The position numbers and the translations under genes were made by a program. The notes under the pieces are model-generated. The model worked only from the letters and a program-made list of their open reading frames with translations. It was not told the origin of the DNA and did no database searches. 64,000 nucleotides of DNA, taken from NCBI GenBank assembly GCA_964036315.1, contig OZ038478.1, positions 145,926,565 to 145,990,564 on the forward strand. Reading direction: 5' to 3'. Shown in pieces: positions 38,681 to 53,099 of the stretch. Position 1 is the stretch's first letter, and the number at the start of each line of letters is the position of its first letter. Origin of the DNA: Acanthosepion esculentum (Eukaryota; Mollusca; Cephalopoda; Sepiida; Sepiidae).

Positions 38681-40749
38681 TTGATAACCATCTTTGTTGC
38701 ATTAAGAAAGGGACAAAACTAAGAGAAAAAAATTAAGAGCCCAACACATGAGTCTTTCCATTTTGTTTACCGCTCTTATTGCTTTTAATCTTATTATTAT
38801 AGAGTTCACTTGGCTATTGGCTACTCCCTTAGACTGCATTGATAACCATCTTTGTTGCATTAAGAAAGGGACAAAACTAAGAGAAAAAAATTAAGAGCCC
38901 AACACATGAGTCTTTCCATTTTGTTTACCGCTCTTATTGCTTTTAATCTTATTATTATAGAGTTCACTTGGCTATTGGCTACTCCCTTAGACTGCATTGA
39001 TAACCATCTTTGTTGCACAAAGAAAGGGACAAAACTAAGAGAAAAAAATTAAGAGCCCAACACATGAGTCTTTCCATTTTGTTTACAGCTCTTATTGCTT
39101 TTATTCTTATTATTATAGAGTTCACTTGGCTATTGGCTACTCCCTTAGACTGCATTGATAACCATCTTTGTTGCATGAAGAAAGGGACAAAACTAAGAGA
39201 AAAAAATTAAGAGCCCAACACATGAGTCTTTCCATTTTGTTTACCGCTCTTATTGCTTTTATTCTTATTATTATAGAGTTCACTTGGCTATTGGCTACTC
39301 CCGTAGACTGCATTGATAACCAACTTTGTTGAATTAAGAAAGGGACAAAACTAAGAGAAAAAAATTAAGAGCCCAACGCATGAGACTTTCCATTTTGTTT
39401 ACCGCTCTTATTGCTTTTATTCTTATTATTATAGAGTTCACTTGGCTATTGGCTACTCCCTTAGACTGCATTGATAACAATCTTTGTTGCATTAAGAAAG
39501 GGACAAAACTAAGAGAAAAAAATTAAGAGCCCAACACATGAGTTTTTCCATTTTGTTTACCGCTCTTATTGCTTTTATTCTTATTATTATAGAGTTCACT
39601 TGGCTATTGGCTACTCCCTTAGACTGCATTGATAACCATCTTTGTTGCATTAAGAAAGGGACAAAACTAAGAGAAAAAAATTAAGAGCCCAACACATGAG
39701 TCTTTCCATTTTGTTTACCGCTCTTATTGCTTTTATTCTTATTATAGAGTTCACTTGGCTATTGGCTACTCCCTTAGACTGCATTGATAACCATCTTTGT
39801 TGCATTAAGAAAGGGACAAAACTAAGAGAAAAAAATTAAGAGCCCAACACATGAGTCTTTCCATTTTGTTTACCGCTCTTATTGCTTTTAATCTTATTAT
39901 TATAGAGTTCACTTGGCTATTGGCTACTCCCTTAGACTGCATTGATAACCATCTTTGTTGCATTAAGAAAGGGACAAAACTAAGAGAAAAAAATTAAGAG
40001 CCCAACACATGAGTCTTTCCATTTTGTTTACCGCTCTTATTGCTTTTAATCTTATTATTATAGAGTTCACTTGGCTATTGGCTACTCCCTTAGACTGCAT
40101 TGATAACCATCTTTGTTGCACAAAGAAAGGGACAAAACTAAGAGAAAAAAATTAAGAGCCCAACACATGAGTCTTTCCATTTTGTTTACAGCTCTTATTG
40201 CTTTTATTCTTATTATTATAGAGTTCACTTGGCTATTGGCTACTCCCTTAGACTGCATTGATAACCATCTTTGTTGCATGAAGAAAGGGACAAAACTAAG
40301 AGAAAAAAATTAAGAGCCCAACACATGAGTCTTTCCATTTTGTTTACCGCTCTTATTGCTTTTATTCTTATTATTATAGAGTTCACTTGGCTATTGGCTA
40401 CTCCCGTAGACTGCATTGATAACCAACTTTGTTGAATTAAGAAAGGGACAAAACTAAGAGAAAAAAATTAAGAGCCCAACGCATGAGACTTTCCATTTTG
40501 TTTACCGCTCTTATTGCTTTTATTCTTATTATTATAGAGTTCACTTGGCTATTGGCTACTCCCTTAGACTGCATTGATAACAATCTTTGTTGCATTAAGA
40601 AAGGGACAAAACTAAGAGAAAAAAATTAAGAGCCCAACACATGAGTTTTTCCATTTTGTTTACCGCTCTTATTGCTTTTATTCTTATTATTATAGAGTTC
40701 ACTTGGCTATTGGCTACTCCCTTAGACTGCATTGATAACCATCTTTGTT
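38662..40749 (+). repeat. Tandem duplication, period 1103 bp (7 units)
   Basis: The series 'tttaatctt', 'tttaatctt', 'gcacaaag', 'cccgtagac ... gttgaattaag', 'acgcatgagact', 'agtttttcc' appears at 38662-39646 and again at 39765-40749. A further partial copy of the same series lies at about 42.6-43.5 kb, 2836 bp after the second. Confidence 0.88.
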
Positions 40750-40792
40750 GCATGAAGAAAGGGACAAAACTAAGAGAAAAAAAATAAGGGCC

Positions 40793-42270
40793 CAACACAT
40801 GAGTCTTTCCATTTTGTTTACCGCTCTTATTGCTTTTATTCTTATTATAGAGTTCACTTGGCTATTGGCTACTCCCTTAGACTGCATTGATAACCATCTT
40901 TGTTGCATTAAGAAAGGGACAAAACTAAGAGAAAAAATTAAGAGCCCAACACATGAGTCTTTACATTTTGTTTACCGTCCTTATTCCTTTTATTCTTATT
41001 ATTATAGAGTTCACTTGGCTATTGGCTACTCCCTTAGACTGCATTGATAACCATCTTTGTTGCATTAAGAAAGGGACAAAACTAAGGGAAAAAAATTAAG
41101 AGCCCAACACATGAGTCTTTCCATTTTGTTTACCGCTCTTATTGCTTTTATTCTTATTATTATAGAGTTCACGTGGCTATTGGCTACTCCCTTAGACTGC
41201 ATTGATAACCATCTTTATTGCATTAAGAAAGGGACAAAACTAAGAGAAAAAAATTAAGAGCCCAACGCATGAGTCTTTCCATTTTGTTTACCGCTCTTAT
41301 TGCTTTTATTCTTATTATTATAGAGTTCACGTGGCTATTGGCTACTCCCTTAGACTGCATTGATAACCATCTTTATTGCATTAAGAAAGGGACAAAACTA
41401 AGAGAAAAAAATTAAGAGCCCAACACATGAGTCTTTCAATTTTGTTTACCGCTCTTATTGCTTTTATTCTTATTATTATAGAGTTCACTTGGCTATTGGC
41501 TACTCCCTTAGACTGCATTGATAACCATCTTTGTTGCATTAAGAAAGGGACAAAACTAAGAGAAAAAAATTAAGAGCCCAACACATGAGTCTTTCCATTT
41601 TGTTTACCGCTCTTATTGCTTTTATTCTTATTATAGAGTTCACTTGGCTATTGGCTACTCCCTTAGACTGCATTGATAACCATCTTTGTTGCATTAAGAA
41701 AGGGACAAAACTAAGAGAAAAAATTAAGAGCCCAACACATGAGTCTTTACATTTTGTTTACCGTCCTTATTCCTTTTATTCTTATTATTATAGAGTTCAC
41801 TTGGCTATTGGCTACTCCCTTAGACTGCATTGATAACCATCTTTGTTGCATTAAGAAAGGGACAAAACTAAGGGAAAAAAATTAAGAGCCCAACACATGA
41901 GTCTTTCCATTTTGTTTACCGCTCTTATTGCTTTTATTCTTATTATTATAGAGTTCACGTGGCTATTGGCTACTCCCTTAGACTGCATTGATAACCATCT
42001 TTATTGCATTAAGAAAGGGACAAAACTAAGAGAAAAAAATTAAGAGCCCAACGCATGAGTCTTTCCATTTTGTTTACCGCTCTTATTGCTTTTATTCTTA
42101 TTATTATAGAGTTCACGTGGCTATTGGCTACTCCCTTAGACTGCATTGATAACCATCTTTATTGCATTAAGAAAGGGACAAAACTAAGAGAAAAAAATTA
42201 AGAGCCCAACACATGAGTCTTTCAATTTTGTTTACCGCTCTTATTGCTTTTATTCTTATTATTATAGAGT
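40793..42270 (+). repeat. Tandem duplication, period 789 bp (5 units)
   Basis: Positions 40793-41480 and 41582-42270 share the unit with 'attcttattatagag' (three bases short), the 'gagtctttacattttg' unit and the 'ttcacgtgg ... tttattgc' units in the same order. They separate where the first has 'ttcacttgg' and the second 'ttcacatgg'. Confidence 0.85.
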
Positions 42271-45200
42271 TCACATGGCTATTGGCTACTCCCTTAGACT
42301 GCATTGATAACCATCTTTGTTGCATTAAGAAAGGCACAAAACTAAGAGAAAAAAATTAAGAGCCCAACGCATGAGTCTTTCCATTTTGTTTACCGCTCTT
42401 ATTGCTTTTATTCTTATTATTATAGAGTTCACGTGGCTATTGGCTACTCCCTTAGACTGCATTGATAACCATCTTTATTGCATTAAGAAAGGGACACATC
42501 TAAGAGAAAAAAATTAAGACCCGAACACATGAGTCTTTCCATTTTGTTTACCGCTCTTATTGCTTTTATTCTTATTATTATAGAGTTCACTTGGCTATTG
42601 GCTACTCCCGTAGACTGCATTGATAACCATCTTTGTTGCATTAAGAAAGGGACAAAACTAAGAGAAAAAAATTAAGAGCCCAACACATGAGTCTTTCCAT
42701 TTTGTTTACCGCTCTTATTGCTTTTAATCTTATTATTATAGAGTTCACTTGGCTATTGGCTACTCCCTTAGACTGCATTGATAACCATCTTTGTTGCATT
42801 AAGAAAGGGACAAAACTAAGAGAAAAAAATTAAGAGCCCAACACATGAGTCTTTCCATTTTGTTTACCGCTCTTATTGCTTTTAATCTTATTATTATAGA
42901 GTTCACTTGGCTATTGGCTACTCCCTTAGACTGCATTGATAACCATCTTTTTTGCACAAAGAAAGGGACAAAACTAAGAGAAAAAAATTAAGAGCCCAAC
43001 ACATGAGTCTTTCCATTTTGTTTACAGCTCTTATTGCTTTTATTCTTATTATTATAGAGTTCACTTGGCTATTGGCTACTCCCTTAGACTGCATTGATAA
43101 CCATCTTTGTTGCATGAAGAAAGGGACAAAACTAAGAGAAAAAAATTAAGAGCCCAACACATGAGTCTTTCCATTTTGTTTACCGCTCTTATTGCTTTTA
43201 TTCTTATTATTATAGAGTTCACTTGGCTATTGGCTACTCCCGTAGACTGCATTGATAACCAACTTTGTTGAATTAAGAAAGGGACAAAACTAAGAGAAAA
43301 AAATTAAGAGCCCAACGCATGAGACTTTCCATTTTGTTTACCGCTCTTATTGCTTTTATTCTTATTATTATAGAGTTCACTTGGCTATTGGCTACTCCCT
43401 TAGACTGCATTGATAACAATCTTTGTTGCATTAAGAAAGGGACAAAACTAAGAGAAAAAAATTAAGAGCCCAACGCATGAGTCTTTCCATTTTGTTTACC
43501 GCTCTTATTGCTTTTATTCTTATTATTATAGAGTTCACTTGGCTATTGGCTACTCCCGTAGACTGCATTGATAACCAACTTTGTTGAATTAAGAAAGGGA
43601 CAAAACTAAGAGAAAAAAATTAAGAGCCCAACACATGAGTCTTTCCATTTTGTTTACCGCTCTTATTGCTTTTATTCTTATTATTATAGAGTTCACTTGG
43701 CTATTGGCTACTCCCGTAGACTGCATTGATAACCAACTTTGTTGAATTAAGAAAGGGACAAAACTAAGAGAAAAAAATTAAGAGCCCAACGCATGAGACT
43801 TTCCATTTTGTTTACCGCTCTTATTGCTTTTATTCTTATTATTATAGAGTTCACTTGGCTATTGGCTACTCCCTTAGACTGCATTGATAACAATCTTTGT
43901 TGCATTAAGAAAGGGACAAAACTAAGAGAAAAAAATTAAGAGCCCAACACATGAGTTTTTCCATTTTGTTTACCGCTCTTATTGCTTTTATTCTTATTAT
44001 TATAGAGTTCACTTGGCTATTGGCTACTCCCTTAGACTGCATTGATAACAATCTTTGTTGCATTAAGAAAGGGACAAAACTAAGAGAAAAAAATTAAGAG
44101 CCCAACACATGAGTTTTTCCATTTTGTTTACCGCTCTTATTGCTTTTATTCTTATTATTATAGAGTTCACTTGGCTATTGGCTACTCCCTTAGACTGCAT
44201 TGATAACCATCTTTGTTGCACTAAGAAAGGGACAAAACTAAGAGAAAAAAATTAAGAGCCCAACACACGAGTCTTTCCATTTTGTTTACCGCTCTTATTG
44301 CTTTTATTCTTATTATTATAGAGTTCACGTGGCTATTGGCTACTCCCTTAGACTGCATTGATAACCATCTTTATTGCATTAAGAAAGGGACAAAACTAAG
44401 AGAAAAAAATTAAGAGCTCAACGCATGAGTCTTTCCATTTTGTTTACCGCTCTTATTGCTTTTATTCTTATTATTATAGAGTTCACGTGGCTATTGGCTA
44501 CTCCCTTAGACTGCATTGATAACCATCTTTATTGCATTAAGAAAGGGACAAAACTAAGAGAAAAAAAATTAAGAGCCCAACACATGAGTCTTTCAATTTT
44601 GTTTACCGCTCTTATTGCTTTTATTCTTATTATTATAGAGTTCACATGGCTATTGGCTACTCCCTTAGACTGCATTGATAACCATCTTTGTTGCATTAAG
44701 AAAGGCACAAAACTAAGAGAAAAAAATTAAGAGCCCAACGCATGAGTCTTTCCATTTTGTTTACCGCTCTTATTGCTTTTATTCTTATTATTATAGAGTT
44801 CACGTGGCTATTGGCTACTCCCTTAGACTGCATTGATAACCATCTTTATTGCATTAAGAAAGGGACACAACTAAGAGAAAAAAATTAAGACCCGAACACA
44901 TGAGTCTTTCCATTTTGTTTACCGCTCTTATTGCTTTTATTCTTATTATTATAGAGTTCACTTGGCTATTGGCTACTCCCTTAGACTGCATTGATAACCA
45001 TCTTTGTTGCATTAAGAAAGGGACAAAACTAAGAGAAAAAAATTAAGAGCCCAACACATGAGTCTTTCCATTTTGTTTACCGCTCTTATTGCTTTTAATC
45101 TTATTATTATAGAGTTCACTTGGCTATTGGCTACTCCCTTAGACTGCATTGATAACCATCTTTGTTGCATTAAGAAAGGGACAAAACTAAGAGAAAAAAT

Positions 45201-48200
45201 TAAGAGCCCAACACATGAGTCTTTACATTTTGTTTACCGTCCTTATTGCTTTTATTCTTATTATTATAGAGTTCACTTGGCTATTGGCTACTCCCTTAGA
45301 CTGCATTGATAACCATCTTTGTTGCATTAAGAAAAGGACAAAACTAAGAGAAAAAAATTAAGAGCCCAACACATGAGTCTTTCCATTTGGTTTACCGCTC
45401 TTATTGCTTTTATTCTTATTATTATAGAGTTCACGTGGCTATTGGCTACACCCTTAGACTGCATTGATATCCATCTTTGTTGCACTAAGAAAGGGACAAA
45501 ACTAAGAGAAAAAAATTAAGAGCCCAACACATGAGTCTTTCCATTTTGTTTACCGCTCTTATTGCTTTTATTCTTATTATTATAGAGTTCACTTGGCTAT
45601 TGGCTACTCCCTTAGACTGCATTGATAACCATCATTGTTGCATTAAGAAAGGGACAAAACTAAGAGAAAAAAATTAAGAGCCCAACACATGATTCTTTCC
45701 ATTTTGTTTACCGCTCTTATTGCTTTTAGTCTTATTATTATAGAGTTCTCTTGGCTATTGGCTACTCCCTTAGACTGCATTGATAACCATCTTTGTTGCA
45801 CTAAGAAAGGGACAAAACTAAGAGAAAAAAATTAAGAGCCCAACACATGAGTCTTTCCATTTTGTTTACCGCTCTTATTGCTTTTATTCTTATTATTATA
45901 GAGTTCACTTGGCTATTGGCTACTCCCTTAGACTGCATTGATAACATTCTTTGTTGCATTAAGAAAGGGACAAACTTAGAGAAGAAAATTAAGAGCCCAA
46001 CACATGAGTCTTTCCATTTTGTTTACCGCTCTTATTGCTTTTATTCTTATTATTATAGAGTTCACTCGGCTATTGTCTACTCCCTTAGACTGCATTGATA
46101 ACCATCTTTGTTGCATTAAGAAAGGGACAAAACTAAGAGAAAAAAATTAAGAGCCCAACACATGAGTCTTTCCATTTTGTTTACCGCTATTATTGCTTTT
46201 ATTCTTATTATTATAGAGTTCACTTGGCTATTGGCTACTCCCTTAGACGGCTTTGATAACCATCTTTGTTGCATTAAGAAAGGGACAAAACTAAGAGAAA
46301 AAATTAAGAGCCCAACACATGAGTCTTTCCATTTTGTTTACCGTCCTTATTGCTTTTATTCTTATTATTATAGAGTTCACTTGGCTATTGGCTACTCCCT
46401 TAGACTGCATTGATAACCATCTTTGTTGCATTAAGAAAGGGACAAAACTAAGAGAAAAAAATTAAGAGCCCAACACATGAGTTTTTCCATTTTGTTTACC
46501 GCTCTTATTGCTTTTATTCTTATTATTATAGAGTTCACTTGGCTATTGGCTACTCCCATAGACTGCATTGATACCCATCTTTGTTGCATTAAGAAAGGGA
46601 CAAAACTAAGAGAAAAAAATTAAGAGCCCAACACATGAGTTTTTCCATTTTGTTTACCGCTCTTATTGCTTTTATTCTTATTATTATAGAGTTCACTTGG
46701 CTATTGGCTACTCCCTTAGACTGCATTGATAACCATCTTTGTTGCACTAAGAAAGGGACAAAACTAAGAGAAAAAAATTAAGAGCCCAACACATGAGTCT
46801 TTCCATTTTGTTTACCGCTCTTATTGCTTTTATTCTTATTATTATAGAGTTCACTTGGCTACTGGCTACTCTCTAGACTGCATTGATAACCATCTTTGTT
46901 GCATTAAGAAAGGGACAAAACTAAGAGAAAAAAATTAAGAGCCCAACACTCGAGTCTTTCCATTTTGTTTACCGCTCTTATTGCTTTTATTCTTATTATT
47001 ATAGAGTTCACTTGGCTATTGGCTACTCCCTTAGACTGCATTGATAACCATCTTTGTTGCATTAAGAAAGGGACAAAACTAAGAGAAAATAATTAAGAGC
47101 CCAACACATGAGTCTTTCCATTTTGTTTACCGCTCTTATTGCTTTTATTCTTATTATTATAGAGTTCACTTGGCTATTGGCTACTCCCTTAGACTGCATT
47201 GATAACCATCTTTGTTGCATTAAGAAAGGGACAAAACTAAGAGAAAAAAATTAAGAGCCCAACACATGAGTCTTTCCATTTTGTTTACCGCTCTTATTGC
47301 TTTTATTCTTATTATTATAGAGTTCACTTGGCTATTGGCTACTCCCTTAGACTGCATTGATAACCATCTTTGTTGCATTAAGAAAGGGACAAAACTAAGA
47401 GAAAAAAATTAAGAGCCCAACACATGAGTCTTTCCATTTTGTTTACCGCTCTTATTGCTTTTATTCTTATTATTATAGAGTTCACTTGGCTATTGGCTAC
47501 TCCCATAGACTTCATTGATAACCATCATTGTTGCATTAAGAAAGGGACAAAACTAAGAGAAAAAAATTAAGAGCCCAACACATGAGTCTTTCCATTTTGT
47601 TTACCGCTCTTATTGCTTTTATTCTTATTATTATAGAGTTCACGTGGCTATTGGCTACTCCCTTAGACTGCATTGATAACCATCTTTGTTGCATTAAGAA
47701 AGGGACAAAACTAAGAGAAAAAAATTAAGAGCCCAACACATGAGTCTTTCCATTTTGTTTACCGCTCTTCTGGTTTTTATTCTTATTATTATACAGTTCA
47801 CTTCGCTATTGGCTACTCCCTTAGACTGCATTGATAACCATCTTTGTTGCATTAAGAAAGGGACAAAACTAAAAGAAAATATTAAGAGCGGAACACATGA
47901 GTCTTTCCATTTTGTTTACCGCTCTTATTGCTTTTATTCTTATTATTATAGAGTTCACTTGGCTATTGGCTACTCCCTTAGACTGCATTGATAACCAACT
48001 TTGTTGCATTAAGAAAGGGACAAAACTAAAAGAAAAATATTAAGAGCCCAACACATGAGTCTTTCCATTTTGTTTACCTCTCTTATTGCATTTATTCTTA
48101 TTCTTATAGAGTTCACTTGGCTATTGGCTACTCCCTTAGACTGCATTGATAACCATCTTTGTTGCACAAAGAAAGGGACAAAACTAAGAGAAAAAAATTA

Positions 48201-49469
48201 AGAGCCCAACACATGAGTCTTTCCATTTTGTTTACCGCTCTTATTGTTTTTATTCTTATTATTATAGAGTTCACTTGGCTATTGGCTACTCCCTTAGACT
48301 GCATTGATAACCATCTTTGTTGCATTAAGAAAGGGACAAAACTAAGAGAAAAAAATTAAGAGCCCAACACATGAGTCTTTCCATTTGGTTTACCGCTCTT
48401 ATTGTTTTTATTCTTATTATTATAGAGTTCACTTGGCTATTGGCTACTCCCTTAGACTGCATTGATAACCATCTTTGTTGCATTAAGAAAGGGACAAAAC
48501 TAAGAGAAAAATATTAAGAGCCCAACACATGAGTCTTTCCATTTGGTTTACCGCTCTTATTGTATTTATTCTTATTATTATAGAGTTCACTTGGCTATTG
48601 GCTACTCCCTTAGACTGCATTGATAACCATCATTGTTGCATTAAGAAAGGGACAAAACTAAGAGAAAAAAATTAAGAGCCCAACACATGAGTCTTTCCAT
48701 TTTGTTTACCGCTCTTATTGCTTTTATTTTTATTATTATAGAGTTCACTTGGCTATTGGCTACTCCCTTAGACTGCATTGATAACCATCTTTGTTGAACA
48801 AAGAAAGGGACAAAACTAAGAGAAAAATATTAAGAGCCCAACACATGAGTCTTTCCATTTTGTTTACCGCTCTTATTGCCTTTATTCTTATTATTATAGA
48901 TTTCACGTGGCTATTGGCTACTCCCTTAGACTGCATTGATAACCATCTTTGTTGCATTAAGAAAGGGACAAAACTAAGAGAAAAAAATTAAGAGCCCAAC
49001 ACAAGAGTCTTTCCATTTGGTTTACCGCTCTTATTGTTTTTTATCTTATTATTATAGAGTTCACTTGGCTATTGGCTACTCCCTTAGACTGCATTGATAA
49101 CCATCTTTGTTGCATTAAGAAAGCGACAAAACTAAGAGAAAAACTTAAGAGCCCAACACATGAGTCTTTCCATTTTGTTTACCGCTCTTATTGCTTTTAT
49201 TCTTATTATTATAGAGTTCACTTGGCTATTGGCTACTCCCTTAGAGGTCATTGATAACCATCTTTGTTGCATTAAGAAAGGGACAAAACTAAGAGAAAAA
49301 AATTAAGAGCCCAACACATGAATCTTTCCGTTTTGTTTACCGCTCTTATTGCTTTTATTCTTATTATTATAGAGTTCACTTGGCTATTGGCTACTCCTTT
49401 AGACTGCATTGATAACCATCTTTGTTGCACAAAGAAAGGGACAAAACTAAGAGAAAAAAATTAAGAGCC

Positions 49470-52446
49470 CAACACATGAGTCTTTCCATTTTGTTTACCG
49501 CTCTTATTGCTTTTATTCTTATTATTATAGAGTTCACTTGGCTATTGGCTACTCCCTTAGACTGCATTGATAACCATCTTTGTTGCATTAAGAAAGGGAC
49601 AAAACTAAAAGAAAATATTAAGAGCGCAACACATGAATCTTTCCATTTTGTTTACCGCTCTTATTGCTTTTATTCTTATTATTATAGAGTTCACTTGGCT
49701 ATTGGCTACTCCCTTAGACTGCATTGATAACCATCTTTGTTGCATTAAGAAATGGACAAAACTAAGAGAAAAATATTAAGAGCCCAACACATGAGTCTTT
49801 CCATTTGGTTTACCGCTCTTATTGTTTTTATTCTTATTATTATAGAGTTCACTTGGCTATTGGCTACTCCCTTAGACTGCATTGATAACCATCATTGTTG
49901 CATTAAGAAAGGGACAAAACTAAGAGAAAAAAATTAAGAGCCCAACACATGAGTCTTTCCATTTTGTTTACCGCTCTTATTGCTTTTATTTTTATTATTA
50001 TTGAGTTCACTTGGCTATTGGCTACTCCCTTAGACTGCATTGATAACCATCTTTGTTGAACAAAGAAAGGGACAAAACTAAGAGAAAAATATTAAGAGCC
50101 CAACACATGAGTCTTTCCATTTTGTTTACCGCTCTTATTGCCTTTATTCTTATTATTATAGATTTCACGTGGCTATTGGCTACTCCCTTAGACTGCATTG
50201 ATAACCATCTTTGTTGCATTAAGAAAGGGACAAAACTAAGAGAAAAAAATTAAGAGCCCAACACATGAGTCTTTCCATTTGGTTTACCGCTCTTATTGTT
50301 TTTATTCTTATTATTATAGAGTTCACTTGGCTATTGGCTACTCCCTTAGACTGCATTGATAACCATCTTTGTTGCATTAAGAAAGGGACAAAACTAAGAG
50401 AAAAAAATCAAGAGACCAACACATGAGTCTTTCCATTTTGTTTACCACTCTTATTGCTTTTATTCTTATTATTATAGAGTTCACTTTGCTATTGGCTACT
50501 CCCTTAGACTGCATTGATAACCATCTTTGTTGAACAAAGAAAGGGACAAAACTAAGAAAAAAATATTAAGAGCCCAACACATGAGTCTTTCCATTTGGTT
50601 TACCGCTCTTATTGTTTTTATTCTTATTATTATAGAGTTCACTTGACTATTGGCTACTCCCTTAGACTGCATTGATAACCATCTTTGTTGCATTAAGAAA
50701 GTGACAAAACTAAGAGAAAAAAATCAAGAGACCAACACATGAGTCTTTCCATTTTGTTTACCACTCTTATTGCTTTTATTCTTATTATTATAGAGTTCAC
50801 TTTGCTATTGGCTACTCCCTTAGACTGCATTGATAACCATCTTTGTTGAACAAAGAAAGGGACAAAACTAAGAAAAAAATATTAAGAGCCCAACACATGA
50901 GTCTTTCCATTTTGTTTACCGCTCTTATTGCTTTTATTCTTATTATTATAGAGTTCACTTGGCTATTGGCTACTCCCTTAGACTGCATTGATAACCATCT
51001 TTGTTGCATTAAGAAAGGGACAAAACTAAAAGAAAATATTAAGAGCGCAACACATGAATCTTTCCATTTTGTTTACCGCTCTTATTGCTTTTATTCTTAT
51101 TATTATAGAGTTCACTTGGCTATTGGCTACTCCCTTAGACTGCATTGATAACCATCTTTGTTGCATTAAGAAATGGACAAAACTAAGAGAAAAATATTAA
51201 GAGCCCAACACATGAGTCTTTCCATTTGGTTTACCGCTCTTATTGTTTTTATTCTTATTATTATAGAGTTCACTTGGCTATTGGCTACTCCCTTAGACTG
51301 CATTGATAACCATCATTGTTGCATTAAGAAAGGGACAAAACTAAGAGAAAAAAATTAAGAGCCCAACACATGAGTCTTTCCATTTTGTTTACCGCTCTTA
51401 TTGCTTTTATTTTTATTATTATTGAGTTCACTTGGCTATTGGCTACTCCCTTAGACTGCATTGATAACCATCTTTGTTGAACAAAGAAAGGGACAAAACT
51501 AAGAGAAAAATATTAAGAGCCCAACACATGAGTCTTTCCATTTTGTTTACCGCTCTTATTGCCTTTATTCTTATTATTATAGATTTCACGTGGCTATTGG
51601 CTACTCCCTTAGACTGCATTGATAACCATCTTTGTTGCATTAAGAAAGGGACAAAACTAAGAGAAAAAAATTAAGAGCCCAACACATGAGTCTTTCCATT
51701 TGGTTTACCGCTCTTATTGTTTTTATTCTTATTATTATAGAGTTCACTTGGCTATTGGCTACTCCCTTAGACTGCATTGATAACCATCTTTGTTGCATTA
51801 AGAAAGGGACAAAACTAAGAGAAAAAAATCAAGAGACCAACACATGAGTCTTTCCATTTTGTTTACCACTCTTATTGCTTTTATTCTTATTATTATAGAG
51901 TTCACTTTGCTATTGGCTACTCCCTTAGACTGCATTGATAACCATCTTTGTTGAACAAAGAAAGGGACAAAACTAAGAAAAAAATATTAAGAGCCCAACA
52001 CATGAGTCTTTCCATTTGGTTTACCGCTCTTATTGTTTTTATTCTTATTATTATAGAGTTCACTTGACTATTGGCTACTCCCTTAGACTGCATTGATAAC
52101 CATCTTTGTTGCATTAAGAAAGTGACAAAACTAAGAGAAAAAAATCAAGAGACCAACACATGAGTCTTTCCATTTTGTTTACCACTCTTATTGCTTTTAT
52201 TCTTATTATTATAGAGTTCACTTTGCTATTGGCTACTCCCTTAGACTGCATTGATAACCATCTTTGTTGAACAAAGAAAGGGACAAAACTAAGAAAAAAA
52301 TATTAAGAGCCCAACACATGAGTCTTTCCATTTTGTTTACCGCTCTTATTGCTTTTATTCTTATTATTATAGAGTTCACTTGGCTATTGGCTACTCCCTT
52401 AGACTGCATTGATAACCATCTTTGTTGCATTAAGAAAGGGACAAAA
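49470..52446 (+). repeat. Tandem duplication, period 1421 bp (9 units)
   Basis: Markers 'agagcgcaacacatgaatc', 'aagaaatggac', 'tttggtttacc', 'attattattgag' and 'gcctttattc' recur at an offset of 1421 bp: 49470-50890 and 50891-52311, with the tail matching to about 52446. Inside, units around 50.5-51.0 kb also form a 316-bp (two-unit) repeat ('aatcaagagacc ... gttgaacaaag'). Confidence 0.9.
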
Positions 52447-53099
52447 CTAAGAGAAAAAAATTAAGAGCCCAACACATGAGTCTTTCCATTTTGTTTACCG
52501 CTCTTATTGCTTTTATTCTTATTATTATAGAGTTCACTTTGCTATTGGCTACTCCCTTAGACTGCATTGATAAACATCTTTGTTGAACAAAGAAAGGGAC
52601 AAAACTAAGAGAAAAATATTAAGAGCCCAACACATGAGTCTTTCCATTTTGTTTACCGCTCTTATTGCTTTTATTCTTATTATTATACAGTTCACTTGGC
52701 TATTGGCTACTCCCTTAGACTGCAATGATAACCATCTTTGTTGCATTAAGAAAGGGACAAAACTAAGAGAAAAAAATTAAGAGCCCAACACATGAGTCTT
52801 TCCATTTTGTTTACCGCTCTTATTGCTTTTAATCTTATTATTATAGAGTTCACTTGGCTATTGGCTACTCCCTTAGACTGCATTGATAACCATCTTTGTT
52901 GCATTAAGAAAGGGACAAAACTAAGAGAAAAAAATTAAGAGCCCAACACATGAGTCTTTCCATTTTGTTTACCGTCCTTATTGCTTTTATTCTTATTATT
53001 ATAGAGTTCACTTGGCTATTGGCTACTCCCTTAGACTGCATTGATAACCATCTTTGTTGCATTAAGAAAGGGACAAAACTAAGAGAAAAAAATTAAGAG